A stretch of DNA of 64,000 nucleotides from Ketobacter sp. MCCC 1A13808 (GCF_009746715.1 NZ_VRKW01000003.1:372001-436000), one strand, 5' to 3'; positions 16,550-26,199 are shown, counted from the stretch's first letter. Translations and numbers: made by a program. The notes: generated by a model not told the origin, from the letters alone.

Positions 16550-18448
16550 ATGCGATTTAGAGTTCTAGTTTTATTGCTGTTGTTGAGCTCAGCGACTGCC
16601 AACCTCCAAGCCCAGGCGCTTGTATTGGATCCTCTGATTCAGGGAGCCCCTTTGGGCAAATACATGTCGTTTTGGGTTGACGAGGTTGGTGATGCAGACT
16701 TACAAAAAGTTATTAGGCAGGCGGATTGGCTGCCGAGTGCCGAGACCGTTCCTAATCACGGGTTGTCCCGCAAGGCATTCTGGTTCCGCCTGCAGGTGCA
16801 GAATAACAATCGGTTGGAAAACTGGTTGTTGGAAATATCCAATCCCCTGCTGGATGAACTCGACTTTTATTTAGTCTCGGATGACGGACTGCTGCTGTCA
16901 GAGCACCATATGGGGATTGCCCGTCCGAATAGCGGGAGGCAGCTTGTCCATCGTCTGAACCTTGTGCCTCTCGACATGCCCGGGGACGGCCATTTTACCA
17001 TTTACCTGAGGGTGATAAGTCATCACTCAATGCAATTGCCTGCCTCACTGTGGTCAATGGAACGTTTCATTGAGCACTCGGAAGCAGGCAGTGTGGTGGT
17101 GGGCATGTTGGCTGGCGCCCTGGCGATTATGTTGTTGTATAACTTTTTTCTGTATACGGCCATTCGTGATCCCATTTATCTGGTGTATGTCTGCGGAGTG
17201 TGTAGTTTTCTGGTGCTGCAGATTTCACTTAAAGGGTTAGGCTATCGCTTTCTTTGGGGTGAATTTTCCGCCTGGTCCCAGGTGTCTACATTTCTCTCTG
17301 CTTATTGCGCCTTATTTTTCGCAACGACGTTCGCGATGTGGTTCCTGAAACTAAAACAGCGTGGCTTTCGCTTGCTGTGGGCGATAAACCTGGTGCGTTA
17401 CAGTGCCATTGGAGCGTTGCTGATGTTGCCGGTTTTGGATCGGTATTGGAACCTGTATATCGTTGCTTTGCTCGCCATTAGTGTGATCTGCGTCGGCTTT
17501 ATCGCTATTTTCACCTATTACAAATCAGGTGACCGCCCCATCAAGATATTCATCGCCGCCTGGGTGGTATTTTTATTGGGTGTGTTGCTCTATATATTCA
17601 ATAAACTGGGCTGGATTTCGGTCAACGTGTGGACAGAGCAAACCATAGCCCTAGGCATGATTACCGAGATGATTCTGTTCAGTATTGCGCTAGGTGACCG
17701 TATCAATACAGAAAAAGCACAGGCTTTAGCCGCCCGTGAGAAAGTGCTGCTGTCCTTGGAGTCGGAACAGGAGGAAATGCAGAGACTACTTCAGATCGAA
17801 GCAATGGAATTGAATGCCAAAGAATTATCACTCCAGGTACAGCTGAAAAACAACGCGCAATTAGAGCAGTCTATAGAGCAGCGAACCGGTGACTTAAGGC
17901 AGGCCGCGGAAAAATTGCGAGAATTGGTGCGCTTGGATCCTCTGACTCAGGTGTATAACCGGCACTTTTTTAATGAGCAAATCGCTGAGCATTTTGAAAC
18001 TGCAAAACACCACAATCGCTTCATTTCCTTGCTAATGATTGATGTGGACCATTTCAAAGCAGTCAATGATCAATGGGGCCACGCAATTGGCGACAAATGT
18101 TTGTGTGCGGTAGCCGCTAGGATAAGCCGTCTGTTGGGCGATACCGGTCACAAGCTATTCCGGTTTGGTGGCGAGGAATTTGTCGTACTCATGCCGGGAG
18201 CGGATCCTAAGCAGGGTTATCTGCTGGGGGATGCGATCTGCGAGCAGGTTTCCACAGTTAATCTGGCCGATCAGAGCGGGCCGGACAGGGTAACGGTCAG
18301 TATTGGTGTTGCCGGCTTTACGCCCGAGGCCAGTCAACGCTCCGAACAGTTGGTGGGGATGGCGGACACGGCTCTTTATCGTGCGAAGCAATCCGGCCGT
18401 AACCGGGTGCAACTTGCACTTGAAAACGGGGGACAGTTGCGTGCCTAA
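16550..18448 (+). CDS. 7TMR-DISM receptor diguanylate cyclase (1)
   Basis: A 632-aa membrane receptor enzyme. It has a signal peptide, a periplasmic 7TMR-DISMED2 sensing domain (about 30-180; FWFRLQVQNNN), seven transmembrane helices (about 185-390), a coiled-coil linker and a GGDEF domain. The catalytic loop is FRFGGEEFVVLMPG, so cyclic di-GMP synthesis from GTP is expected. The allosteric inhibitory RxxD site before the loop is absent (His replaces Asp), so product feedback is probably lost, unlike its neighbour. The next gene overlaps by 8 nt, giving a tandem operon. Confidence 0.92.
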   Translation: MRFRVLVLLLLLSSATANLQAQALVLDPLIQGAPLGKYMSFWVDEVGDADLQKVIRQADWLPSAETVPNHGLSRKAFWFRLQVQNNNRLENWLLEISNPLLDELDFYLVSDDGLLLSEHHMGIARPNSGRQLVHRLNLVPLDMPGDGHFTIYLRVISHHSMQLPASLWSMERFIEHSEAGSVVVGMLAGALAIMLLYNFFLYTAIRDPIYLVYVCGVCSFLVLQISLKGLGYRFLWGEFSAWSQVSTFLSAYCALFFATTFAMWFLKLKQRGFRLLWAINLVRYSAIGALLMLPVLDRYWNLYIVALLAISVICVGFIAIFTYYKSGDRPIKIFIAAWVVFLLGVLLYIFNKLGWISVNVWTEQTIALGMITEMILFSIALGDRINTEKAQALAAREKVLLSLESEQEEMQRLLQIEAMELNAKELSLQVQLKNNAQLEQSIEQRTGDLRQAAEKLRELVRLDPLTQVYNRHFFNEQIAEHFETAKHHNRFISLLMIDVDHFKAVNDQWGHAIGDKCLCAVAARISRLLGDTGHKLFRFGGEEFVVLMPGADPKQGYLLGDAICEQVSTVNLADQSGPDRVTVSIGVAGFTPEASQRSEQLVGMADTALYRAKQSGRNRVQLALENGGQLRA

Positions 18449-20291
18449 TCTCATCGCCCGTTTTTCCCTACTGCTGTTGTTGCTGGTTTTCGCCAGCACC
18501 GGCTTTGCCGCGAACGGAGTTCAAGGGCGTTGGTCGATATTGCAAGATCAGGATTTTACTTTGCACCAAGTGCAGTCAGCGGATAACGAGTGGCAGCAAT
18601 CAAAGTGGGATTCTCCCAATCTGGGTTTTACCTCCAAAACCTATTGGTTTCGTTTGCAGATCGATGCCGATGAGCTAAAGGCGGGTCGCTGGTATTTGTG
18701 GATACACAATGCATTGCTGACGGATGTTCAGTTCAGTGTACTTGAAAACGGGGTATTGCAAAGCGAACAGCGTGCCGGCACTCGTTACGGGGTCTACCGG
18801 CGTACGGTAAAAAATCGATTGCCTTCATTTGAATTTCTGGTTCAGGAAAATGCCGCCTACGAAATTTATCTAAAAGTAACCTCCACCAGCGCACTGCAGA
18901 TTCCAGCACAAGTAGTGGAGGAATCCGAATATATTACCAAAAAAGAACTTAACGATACCACTTTGGGTGTTTTCCTTGGGATTTTGGTCGCCATGGCCTT
19001 GTATAACTTCGTGTTGTATTTGACTGTGAAAGACAAAACATTTTTGATGTACGTAGCTCATGTCTGTTGTTTTGTTTTTTTTGTTCTGAGCTGGCAGGGT
19101 ATTGGCCCGGATTACCTTTGGGTAGGGTGGGTCGAATTTCAGCAGCGCAGTATTTCCATTGCGACTTTTCTTGCCATTGCCTTTTCTATGTTGTTTTGTG
19201 GCGAATTTCTGAAAATAAAAGCCGCGAATTTTTCGGGCTATAAAATCTTTAATTTGGTGCGTAACCTGGGCTTGCTGGGCGCGTTAATGACTCCGTTTAT
19301 GAATGAACAATGGGCCATTATTATTGCCTCAACCTTAACTTTTCCTGCGGTAATTCTTGTGTTACAGGCCATGTGGTCTTGCGCTTCCTTTCGTTACCGG
19401 CCAACCCGCCTTTTTGTTCTGGGTTGGATGCTGTATGTATTCGGGGCATTCAGTATGGGATTGAATAAATTCGGTTTTGTTCAGGTGCTGCCAGCGACTG
19501 AGAATATGGTGTTGTGGGGTGCTGTTCTGGATATGATTTTGTTGTGTATTGCGCTGGGCGACAAATACCATGAAGAACGCAACTTGAAAATAGAGGCGCA
19601 GGAGCAAGTCATCGGGGCAGTGCAAAAAGAAGCCGACTTGAAACAGCTTGCCATGATCAAGGAAAAGCAGGCCAGACAGGCAATGGCAAAGGCGGTGGAC
19701 GCTCAGGAAGCCTACGCTTTGGTACTGGAGCGGCGCGTGGCAGAACGAACCCGGGAGTTGAAAGACACGCTGCAAGAGCTGGAGTTGATCAGTGAGCGGG
19801 ATGCGTTAACCAAGTTAAAGAACCGCCGCTTTTTCAACTCCGCGTTAGAGAAAGAAATTGAAAAAGGCCAACGCTTGAATACGGCATTCGCCATATTAAT
19901 GATTGATATTGACCACTTTAAATCGGTCAACGATAGCTGTGGCCATATTGCCGGTGATGAGTGCATTCAAGCGGTCGCGCAGTTGTTGCAGCGCAATTTG
20001 CGGCGATCAGAGGATTTGGTTTGCCGGTATGGTGGTGAAGAATTTGTCGCCCTGCTCTCCAACTGCGATGAAAACAGAGCGATGAAAATGGCAGAGGAAC
20101 TACGAGCCCGTGTCGCCGAATGCCCGATATCCTGCGCCGGACAGCGGATCATGGTGACGGTGAGTATTGGCGTGCTGGCGGCCACACCGGCCAGGAAGCT
20201 GGTCCAGGACCAGTTGATTAACGAAGCGGATATGGCGCTCTACGAAGCGAAAACCATGGGCCGAAATTGCATTTGCCTGGCCAGCGGATAG
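18441..20291 (+). CDS. 7TMR-DISM receptor diguanylate cyclase (2)
   Basis: A 616-aa paralogue of the preceding gene with the same plan: signal peptide (VPNLIARFSLLLLLLVFAST), DISMED2 domain (FWFRLQ-like TYWFRLQIDADE), seven transmembrane helices, coiled coil and GGDEF. The active loop is CRYGGEEFVALLS, and the inhibitory I-site RSED is intact. The GTG start at 18441 has a GGGGGA site about 8 nt upstream and overlaps the previous stop by 8 nt; the ATG-like extension to 18303 lies inside the previous gene. Two receptors in one transcript may sense related ligands with different feedback control. Confidence 0.92.
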   Translation: MPNLIARFSLLLLLLVFASTGFAANGVQGRWSILQDQDFTLHQVQSADNEWQQSKWDSPNLGFTSKTYWFRLQIDADELKAGRWYLWIHNALLTDVQFSVLENGVLQSEQRAGTRYGVYRRTVKNRLPSFEFLVQENAAYEIYLKVTSTSALQIPAQVVEESEYITKKELNDTTLGVFLGILVAMALYNFVLYLTVKDKTFLMYVAHVCCFVFFVLSWQGIGPDYLWVGWVEFQQRSISIATFLAIAFSMLFCGEFLKIKAANFSGYKIFNLVRNLGLLGALMTPFMNEQWAIIIASTLTFPAVILVLQAMWSCASFRYRPTRLFVLGWMLYVFGAFSMGLNKFGFVQVLPATENMVLWGAVLDMILLCIALGDKYHEERNLKIEAQEQVIGAVQKEADLKQLAMIKEKQARQAMAKAVDAQEAYALVLERRVAERTRELKDTLQELELISERDALTKLKNRRFFNSALEKEIEKGQRLNTAFAILMIDIDHFKSVNDSCGHIAGDECIQAVAQLLQRNLRRSEDLVCRYGGEEFVALLSNCDENRAMKMAEELRARVAECPISCAGQRIMVTVSIGVLAATPARKLVQDQLINEADMALYEAKTMGRNCICLASG

Positions 20292-20352
20292 GCGCCTCAT
20301 TTAAGCCCCGTGTGTGATAGCATAGGATGAGTTCACAATCAGGGACACCAGT

Positions 20353-20430
20353 ATGTTTTCCATTACCTTTCAATCTGGCACACTCAATGTCAGCACCTTA
20401 AAACGCCCCTTTAGATACCTCGCCAGGTAA
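20353..20430 (+). CDS. Possible 25-aa leader ORF before the CPXCG/pqi operon
   Basis: ATG at 20353 with AGGGA 7 nt upstream opens a 25-codon frame ending TAA at 20428-20430, three bases before the CPXCG gene ATG. The product begins MFSITFQSGTLNV and ends KRPFRYLAR. It has no recognisable family. The spacing would suit translational coupling or a leader peptide. It could be chance; conservation across relatives would decide. Confidence 0.3.
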   Translation: MFSITFQSGTLNVSTLKRPFRYLAR

Positions 20431-20433
20431 TCC

Positions 20434-20631
20434 ATGCTCAATCTGGAAGAAATCGCGTTGTTCTGTCCATACTGCGGCGAATCAATCCAGCTGCTGATTG
20501 ATTGCAGTGTTGAAGAGCAAACTTACACCGAAGATTGTCAGGTTTGTTGTCAGCCGATGCTGGTCGGAGTGGTGGTGGACGAAAGCGAGGAGGGGCAGGT
20601 CGCGGTCCATCTACGGCGTGAAGACGAATAG
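20434..20631 (+). CDS. CPXCG motif-containing cysteine-rich Zn-ribbon protein
   Basis: A 65-aa protein of the CPXCG family. It has FCPYCGESI near residue 11 and a second pair, DCQVCCQPM, near residue 37, giving a four-cysteine zinc ribbon. The C-terminus is acidic. The molecular role is unknown. It lies 3 nt before the first pqiA-like gene, whose product also begins with Zn-ribbon CxxC pairs, so it is probably co-transcribed with the lipid-transport genes. Confidence 0.88.
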   Translation: MLNLEEIALFCPYCGESIQLLIDCSVEEQTYTEDCQVCCQPMLVGVVVDESEEGQVAVHLRREDE

Positions 20632-20634
20632 CTT

Positions 20635-21261
20635 ATGTTATACGATCAACCCCTGCTAGCGTGCCACGAGTGCGACACTCTGGTGAATCGGGTCGCTCTG
20701 AAGTCCGGGCAGAAGCTGGTTTGCCCTCGTTGCAATGCGACATTGCAAAAGGCCGGCAAAGACACAACGGCCAAAGGACTTGCTCTGAGCCTGACCGCCT
20801 TGATCCTGATGCCGCCGGCCTATCTATTGCCAATACTGACGTTCAATATGCTCGGCTCCAACACCGTGGACACCGTTGCCAAGGGCGTGGGGCATTTGTT
20901 TGAGGAAGGCTTCTGGTTTATGGGCCTGCTGGTATTGCTGTGCAGTATGGTCGCGCCGGTAGCGCAGGCCGGATTAATCCTGTTGATCAGTTTGCTGGTC
21001 CGAATGCAACGCTACAACGGGCTGTTAATCAACTTGCTGAAAGCGCAACGGAAAATAAAAAAGTGGGGCATGCTGGAGGTTTATCTCCTGGGTATCTTGG
21101 TGGCCTATGTGAAACTGATTGAGGACGGCGAGGTATACTTTGGCGTGGGATTGTTCTGCTTTTGCAGCGTGCTGCTGGCCACCACCCTCAATGCGGTTTT
21201 ATTTGATGCCTCCGTGATCTGGGAGCGTATTGGCCAGCAGCGACAGCGGGTGGCGGCATGA
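20635..21261 (+). CDS. PqiA/LetA-like half protein 1 (paraquat-inducible protein A family)
   Basis: A 208-aa inner-membrane protein with an N-terminal Zn ribbon (CHECD, then CPRCN) and about four transmembrane helices (ALILMPPAYLLPILTFNMLG onward). In E. coli PqiA and LetA/YebS are about 420-aa proteins made of two such halves; here the halves are separate genes. The family partners with MCE proteins in lipid traffic across the periplasm. The stop overlaps the next start by 4 nt. Confidence 0.88.
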   Translation: MLYDQPLLACHECDTLVNRVALKSGQKLVCPRCNATLQKAGKDTTAKGLALSLTALILMPPAYLLPILTFNMLGSNTVDTVAKGVGHLFEEGFWFMGLLVLLCSMVAPVAQAGLILLISLLVRMQRYNGLLINLLKAQRKIKKWGMLEVYLLGILVAYVKLIEDGEVYFGVGLFCFCSVLLATTLNAVLFDASVIWERIGQQRQRVAA

Positions 21262-21875
21262 GCACAGCGCGCAGCCGGGGATTGGTGTTGTGTCATGAAT
21301 GCCAGTTGCTGGTGCGCAAACCGGCGCAGGGCAAAGGCGTTTGCCCCCGCTGTGACAGTCGGCTGCATTCCCGGATCCCTGCCAGTTATTCCCGTACCTG
21401 GGCTCTTATTATCACCGCTTGGATTCTCATGTTTCCGGCTAATCTGTACCCGATAATGACGGTAGTGTATCTGGGGGATGGTGACCCCGATACGATCTTG
21501 TCCGGTGTGATCAAGCTGGCAGAAGAGGGCATGTTACCCATTGCTGTTTTGGTATTTATTGCCAGTATTGTTGTACCGGTGTTAAAACTGGTGGGTATCA
21601 TGCTGTTATTGTTCACTGTGCAGTTCAAATGGCGGCTCAGTAAAAAGCAATGCACGGTGCTCTATCGTATCATCGAAGTTATTGGTGCCTGGTCGATGCT
21701 GGACTTGTTTATGATTTCTATTCTGGTCACCCTGGTGGATTTGGGTACCGTAGCACAAGTCAGTGCCGGTCCTGGTGCGACCGCTTTTGCCAGCGTGGTG
21801 GTGTTAACAATGTTGGCTGCAATTACTTTTGATCCTCGTTTGCTTTGGGATTTGTTGGAAGAAAAAAATGGCTGA
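21258..21875 (+). CDS. PqiA/LetA-like half protein 2
   Basis: A 205-aa second half protein with the same plan: Zn ribbon (CHECQ, CPRCD) and four transmembrane helices. It includes IITAWILMFPANLYPIMTVV and WSMLDLFMISILVTLVDLG, a segment typical of the C-terminal half of PqiA. The ATG overlaps the first half gene by 4 nt and its 3' end overlaps the MCE gene by 8 nt. The two products probably form one heterodimer equivalent to full-length PqiA/LetA. Confidence 0.88.
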   Translation: MSTARSRGLVLCHECQLLVRKPAQGKGVCPRCDSRLHSRIPASYSRTWALIITAWILMFPANLYPIMTVVYLGDGDPDTILSGVIKLAEEGMLPIAVLVFIASIVVPVLKLVGIMLLLFTVQFKWRLSKKQCTVLYRIIEVIGAWSMLDLFMISILVTLVDLGTVAQVSAGPGATAFASVVVLTMLAAITFDPRLLWDLLEEKNG

Positions 21876-24177
21876 ACCTGAATATCAAGATGCGCTGGTA
21901 AAAGAAGACAAGGCGTTTTCAATAATCTGGTTGTTACCGCTGATCGCCGTCGTTATTGGCGGTTGGTTGCTGTATCGGGCTGTGGTCGAAGCACCGATAG
22001 AAATTTCGATTAACTTCCCCAGTGGCACCGGCATGGAGGTGGGCAAAACCAAGGTGCTTTATGAAGGCATCACGGCCGGAGTGGTCACCGATATACAGTT
22101 GGATACAAAGGATATGAAAGGGGTCGTGGCGACGGTCGAAATAGATAATCGCCTTGAGGTCATACTGAAAGAGAGCACACAGTTCTGGTTGGTGCGTCCG
22201 GAAATCAGTTTGAGTGGCGTTACCGGGCTTGAGACCATCGTGACCGGTAATTACATCGGTGTAAAAATGGGAGCCGATAGTGAGCGTGCCACGCGATTCG
22301 AGGCGTTGTCAGAGCCACCGCCGATAGATACTGAAATGCCGGGCCTACATCTGACTTTGCATGCGCGGGATTTGGGGTCGATACACGCAGATGCCCCGGT
22401 ATTGTACAAACAAATCACCGTTGGAAGCGTTACCCAGTATCAACTTGACCAGGATAACGACCGGGTCGAAATCAGCGTCCATATTAAACCGGAGTATGTC
22501 GATCTGGTGCGCGCTAGTTCCCGCTTCTGGAATGTCAGCGGGATTCAGGTCAACGCCGATCTGAGTGGCCTGGATATCCGGGCCGAGTCCCTGATCAGTA
22601 TGGTGCAGGGGGGGATTACCTTCGACTCCGGGGAGCCGAGTGATGGCAATCCAGCCGCAAGCAATAATGATGAATATATTTTGTATAAGGACTATGACGC
22701 TGCACAACGAGGGGTGGATGCAGAAATCGTATTTCGGCCACCGCAACAGCTGAATGCCGGAAAAACCAAAATAATGCTCAACGGGTTTGAGGTCGGTACG
22801 GTTAAAGCGGCCAAGCTAACGGAAGATAACAGTGCTGTAACGGCGAGCGTGAGCTTCCATCCGATGGTAGAAGAATATCTGACGGAAAATACGCGCTTTT
22901 GGTTGGTGAAACCGGAGATATCGCTGGCCGGTGTCAGTGGTCTTGATACGTTGATCTCAGGTAGTCAAATTGAAATGGAGGTGAAAAAAGGCCAGCCTCG
23001 CCGACATTTTGTTGCCCTCAACGAGCCACCGGAAGTGGATTACAGTCGACCTGGATTACACCTGAAACTGGAAGCGACCGAATCAGGCTCGCTGAGCAGA
23101 GGTGCACCTGTTTTATATCGTCAGATGAAAGTCGGTCAGGTACAGGCCGTTTCGTTGTCTGAAAATAAAACCGGTATAGTCGCGGATATCACCATAGACG
23201 AAGAGTTTCGCAACCTGGTGAACAGCCAAACCCGTTTCTGGAATGCCAGCGGGGTTTCTGTGAGCGGGTCGCTGACCAAGATAAAAGTGAAAGCAGAATC
23301 GCTCAGTACGCTGATTCAGGGCGGCATCGCCTTTATGAATCCAGAAGCAAAAAGTGAACACAGTGTCGTGCGCAACGGTACCCTTTTTAATCTATATCGG
23401 GATTACAGCGAGGCGACGGAAGAAGGGCTTGCTGTCCAGATCCATTTGCCCAGCAGCGAAGGAGTTGAAGAGGGAACAGCGGTCAAATACCAGGGCTACC
23501 CTGTGGGCGAAGTTAAAAAACTGGAGCTGGACCCCGACCTGAGCGGGTTGGTAGCTCATGTGGTACTGCGTCAGCATGCGGAAAAGTTTGCCGTGGCAGG
23601 CACCCGCTTTTGGCTGGTAAAGCCGGAGTTGGGCATTACCGGCGCTTCCCATCTGGAGACGCTTTTAAAAGGCCAGTATTTTAATGTGGAGCCGGGAAGC
23701 GGGGCGCCGAAATTCGATTTTCAACTGCAATTAAGCGAGCCGGGAATGGCTGTGCCGGATAGCGGAGTCAATATCGTACTGACCACACCACGACTGAATT
23801 CGATTCGGCCGGGCCTGAAGGTGTTTTATCGGGATATCGCTGTGGGTATGGTGACCGGATACTCACTGAGCGGTGAAGCTGATCAGGTGCTGGTGTTTGC
23901 CAATATCGAAGAACCATACAGCCAGCTGGTGCGTAAGGGGACCAAATTCTGGAACGCCAGCGGAATCAATATTGATGTGGGATTATTCAGTGGTGCCAGC
24001 ATCCGCAGTGAATCTTTGGAAACAATCCTCGCCGGCGGTATTTCATTTGCAACGCCGCCGGGAGGCAATACCCTGCCACTGGCTGCGGGGGGTGACCGCT
24101 ATATCCTGCACCAGGAGTTCGATGACGAGTGGTTGAACTGGAAGCCCAAGATCCAATTGCAGCCGGTATCGGATTAA
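21868..24177 (+). CDS. MCE-domain protein of the PqiB/LetB type (six MCE domains)
   Basis: A 769-aa protein with one N-terminal transmembrane helix (about 14-34) and then tandem MCE domains. I count six, marked by repeated openings such as SGTGMEVGKTKVLYEGITAG, ADAPVLYKQITVG, NAGKTKIMLNGFEVG, RGAPVLYRQMKVG, EGTAVKYQGYPVG and RPGLKVFYRDIAVG, and recurring FWNASG / FWLVKPE. E. coli PqiB has three and LetB/YebT seven. Such proteins stack as hexameric rings into a tunnel moving lipids across the periplasm. The start MAEPEYQD at 21868 follows GGAAG and overlaps the preceding gene by 8 nt. Confidence 0.92.
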   Translation: MAEPEYQDALVKEDKAFSIIWLLPLIAVVIGGWLLYRAVVEAPIEISINFPSGTGMEVGKTKVLYEGITAGVVTDIQLDTKDMKGVVATVEIDNRLEVILKESTQFWLVRPEISLSGVTGLETIVTGNYIGVKMGADSERATRFEALSEPPPIDTEMPGLHLTLHARDLGSIHADAPVLYKQITVGSVTQYQLDQDNDRVEISVHIKPEYVDLVRASSRFWNVSGIQVNADLSGLDIRAESLISMVQGGITFDSGEPSDGNPAASNNDEYILYKDYDAAQRGVDAEIVFRPPQQLNAGKTKIMLNGFEVGTVKAAKLTEDNSAVTASVSFHPMVEEYLTENTRFWLVKPEISLAGVSGLDTLISGSQIEMEVKKGQPRRHFVALNEPPEVDYSRPGLHLKLEATESGSLSRGAPVLYRQMKVGQVQAVSLSENKTGIVADITIDEEFRNLVNSQTRFWNASGVSVSGSLTKIKVKAESLSTLIQGGIAFMNPEAKSEHSVVRNGTLFNLYRDYSEATEEGLAVQIHLPSSEGVEEGTAVKYQGYPVGEVKKLELDPDLSGLVAHVVLRQHAEKFAVAGTRFWLVKPELGITGASHLETLLKGQYFNVEPGSGAPKFDFQLQLSEPGMAVPDSGVNIVLTTPRLNSIRPGLKVFYRDIAVGMVTGYSLSGEADQVLVFANIEEPYSQLVRKGTKFWNASGINIDVGLFSGASIRSESLETILAGGISFATPPGGNTLPLAAGGDRYILHQEFDDEWLNWKPKIQLQPVSD

Positions 24178-24305
24178 TTGCTGTACCTGTCCAATGTTGT
24201 GTATTGACCCTGGAGCCTGGACTTGCGACCGTGTAGTCTGGCCACTGCAGCCTAATTTTGAGATCATAGCCTCCCGTTTAGCAACGACAACGATTATTTG
24301 TAGTT

Positions 24306-26120
24306 ATGGCTTCTAATAAACAAGTTAGCTTTACTGAAATCTCTGCAGGCATTTTACGTGCACTGCCCGAGGCACCGGCTTTCATTAACGGTGTCCGCAC
24401 TATGCTTCAGGCCAGACCCGAAAGTAAGATGTCAATCGGCCTGCAGCTGGAAAAGCAAGCCCACCGTCGTCCATCTAACCCGGCTCTGAAATTCAGGGAT
24501 CAGGTATGGAGTTATGCGGAGTTTAATAGTTGGGTGAACCGGGTCGCCGCCTTGTTCCGGCAATCGGGAGTGCAAAGCGGGGACGTGGTCGCCATTATGT
24601 CTGAGAACAGGCCCGAGATGTTGGTCTGTACTGCGGCTGCAGCCAAGCTCGGTGCCATTGCCGGCATGCTCAATTACAACCAGCGCGACGAAGTACTGGA
24701 ACACAGCATTGGCTTAATCAAACCCAAGGTCATTGTCACCGGCGAAGAATGTGTCGGCGCGCTTGAATCTACTTCTTATGCCCCGCTCAATACAAAAGAT
24801 GTGTTCCATTTCTGGGTAGGTGAAAACGACAACGATCGTCCCGCCGGGTTTGCCAGCCTGCAGACAGAGTCAGAGCGCCTGCCGGCAGTGAACCCGTCCA
24901 CCACGGCTGCTGTACGCAGCAAACAGCCCTGTTTTTATATATTCACCTCCGGCACCACCGGTATGCCGAAAGCGTCCGTCATGAGCCATTCCCGCTGGCT
25001 GAAAGGGGGGGCCGGTATGGGGTTGCTAACCGCTCGACTGACAGCAGAAGATACATTCTATGTTCCGTTACCGCTGTATCACAATAATGCGCTTACCGTG
25101 AGTTGGGGTTCGGTATTGCTGAGCGGTGCCTGTATCGCTCTCACACCGAAATTCAGTGTATCCCGGTTCTGGGACGAAGTTCGCAGCTACAATGCCACCG
25201 GATTTTGTTACATCGGTGAATTATGCCGTTACCTGTTAAACCAGGAGCCGACTGCGCAGGACGCCCAACATAACGTGCGGGTGGTGGTCGGTAATGGCCT
25301 GCGTCCGGAAATCTGGATGGAATTTAAAAATCGCTTTGGTATCGAGCGTATCTGCGAATTTTACGGCGCCAGTGAGTGTAATCTGGCGTTTGTGAACAGC
25401 TTCGATGTGGATTGTACAGCGGGCTTTTGCCCATTGCCGTTTGCTGTGGTTGAATGCGATCCGGAGACGGAAGAACCGGTTCGGGATTCGCAGAACCGGA
25501 TGAAAAAGGTTGCCACTGGCGGTGTTGGATTGTTGATAACCAAGATTAACAAACTGGCGCCTTTCGATGGCTATACCGATGCCAAGGCCAGTGAGAAAAA
25601 AATCCTGCACGATGTATTCAAAAATGGCGACAGCTGGTTTAACACCGGAGATCTGGTGCGGGATCAGGGTTATAAACATATTCAGTTCGTTGACCGGCTC
25701 GGTGACACTTTCCGCTGGAAGGGCGAGAATGTGGCTACCACTGAAGTGGAAGCGGCCTTTAAACATGTAGACCAGATAGATCAGGCTGTGGTGTACGGGG
25801 TTCAGGTGCCCAATTGCGATGGGCGTGCGGGCATGGCTGCAATTACCATGCAAAACGGTGAAAACCTGGATACGCTGGCACTGGCCGAGACGCTGTTTAA
25901 TGCGCTACCCGGTTATGCGATACCCCTTTTTGTACGGATACGGACGGAACACGAAATTACCGGCACCTTCAAAAACCGCAAAGTGGAATTAAAGAACGAA
26001 GGATTTGATTTGCAGAAGGTGTCTGAGCCCCTGTACATGCTGGACAGCAGCGCCCGTAACTATGTGCCCTTGACCGCCGCTATGCAGCAACAGATTGACT
26101 CAGGCGATGTGCGCGTGTAA
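24306..26120 (+). CDS. Long/very-long-chain acyl-CoA synthetase
   Basis: A 604-aa AMP-forming ligase of the FATP/FadD6-like branch. The P-loop is FTSGTTGMPKASVMSH, the adenylate motif region reads FYGASECN, the hinge is FVDRLGDTFRWKGENVAT, and the C-terminal domain has GTFKNRKVELKNEG with the catalytic lysine region. It activates fatty acids (or similar carboxylic acids such as sterol side chains) to CoA thioesters with ATP. Chain preference is not readable. It is a single gene between the MCE protein and the ast genes. Confidence 0.9.
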   Translation: MASNKQVSFTEISAGILRALPEAPAFINGVRTMLQARPESKMSIGLQLEKQAHRRPSNPALKFRDQVWSYAEFNSWVNRVAALFRQSGVQSGDVVAIMSENRPEMLVCTAAAAKLGAIAGMLNYNQRDEVLEHSIGLIKPKVIVTGEECVGALESTSYAPLNTKDVFHFWVGENDNDRPAGFASLQTESERLPAVNPSTTAAVRSKQPCFYIFTSGTTGMPKASVMSHSRWLKGGAGMGLLTARLTAEDTFYVPLPLYHNNALTVSWGSVLLSGACIALTPKFSVSRFWDEVRSYNATGFCYIGELCRYLLNQEPTAQDAQHNVRVVVGNGLRPEIWMEFKNRFGIERICEFYGASECNLAFVNSFDVDCTAGFCPLPFAVVECDPETEEPVRDSQNRMKKVATGGVGLLITKINKLAPFDGYTDAKASEKKILHDVFKNGDSWFNTGDLVRDQGYKHIQFVDRLGDTFRWKGENVATTEVEAAFKHVDQIDQAVVYGVQVPNCDGRAGMAAITMQNGENLDTLALAETLFNALPGYAIPLFVRIRTEHEITGTFKNRKVELKNEGFDLQKVSEPLYMLDSSARNYVPLTAAMQQQIDSGDVRV

Positions 26121-26199
26121 TGCAGTGACCACCGGCAGACTTTAATTAGCCAACAAACCAGCCTATAGTACTAGTGTCATTCCGAACCCGGGAGCCGCG

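Noticed and set aside
18303-18440. N-terminal extension of the second DISM protein
   Set aside because: It overlaps the GGDEF domain of the previous gene in another frame; the GTG at 18441 has a ribosome site and begins a proper signal peptide.
25236-25853. 205-codon minus-strand ORF inside the acyl-CoA synthetase gene
   Set aside because: Antisense to a strongly conserved AMP-ligase; no family features.
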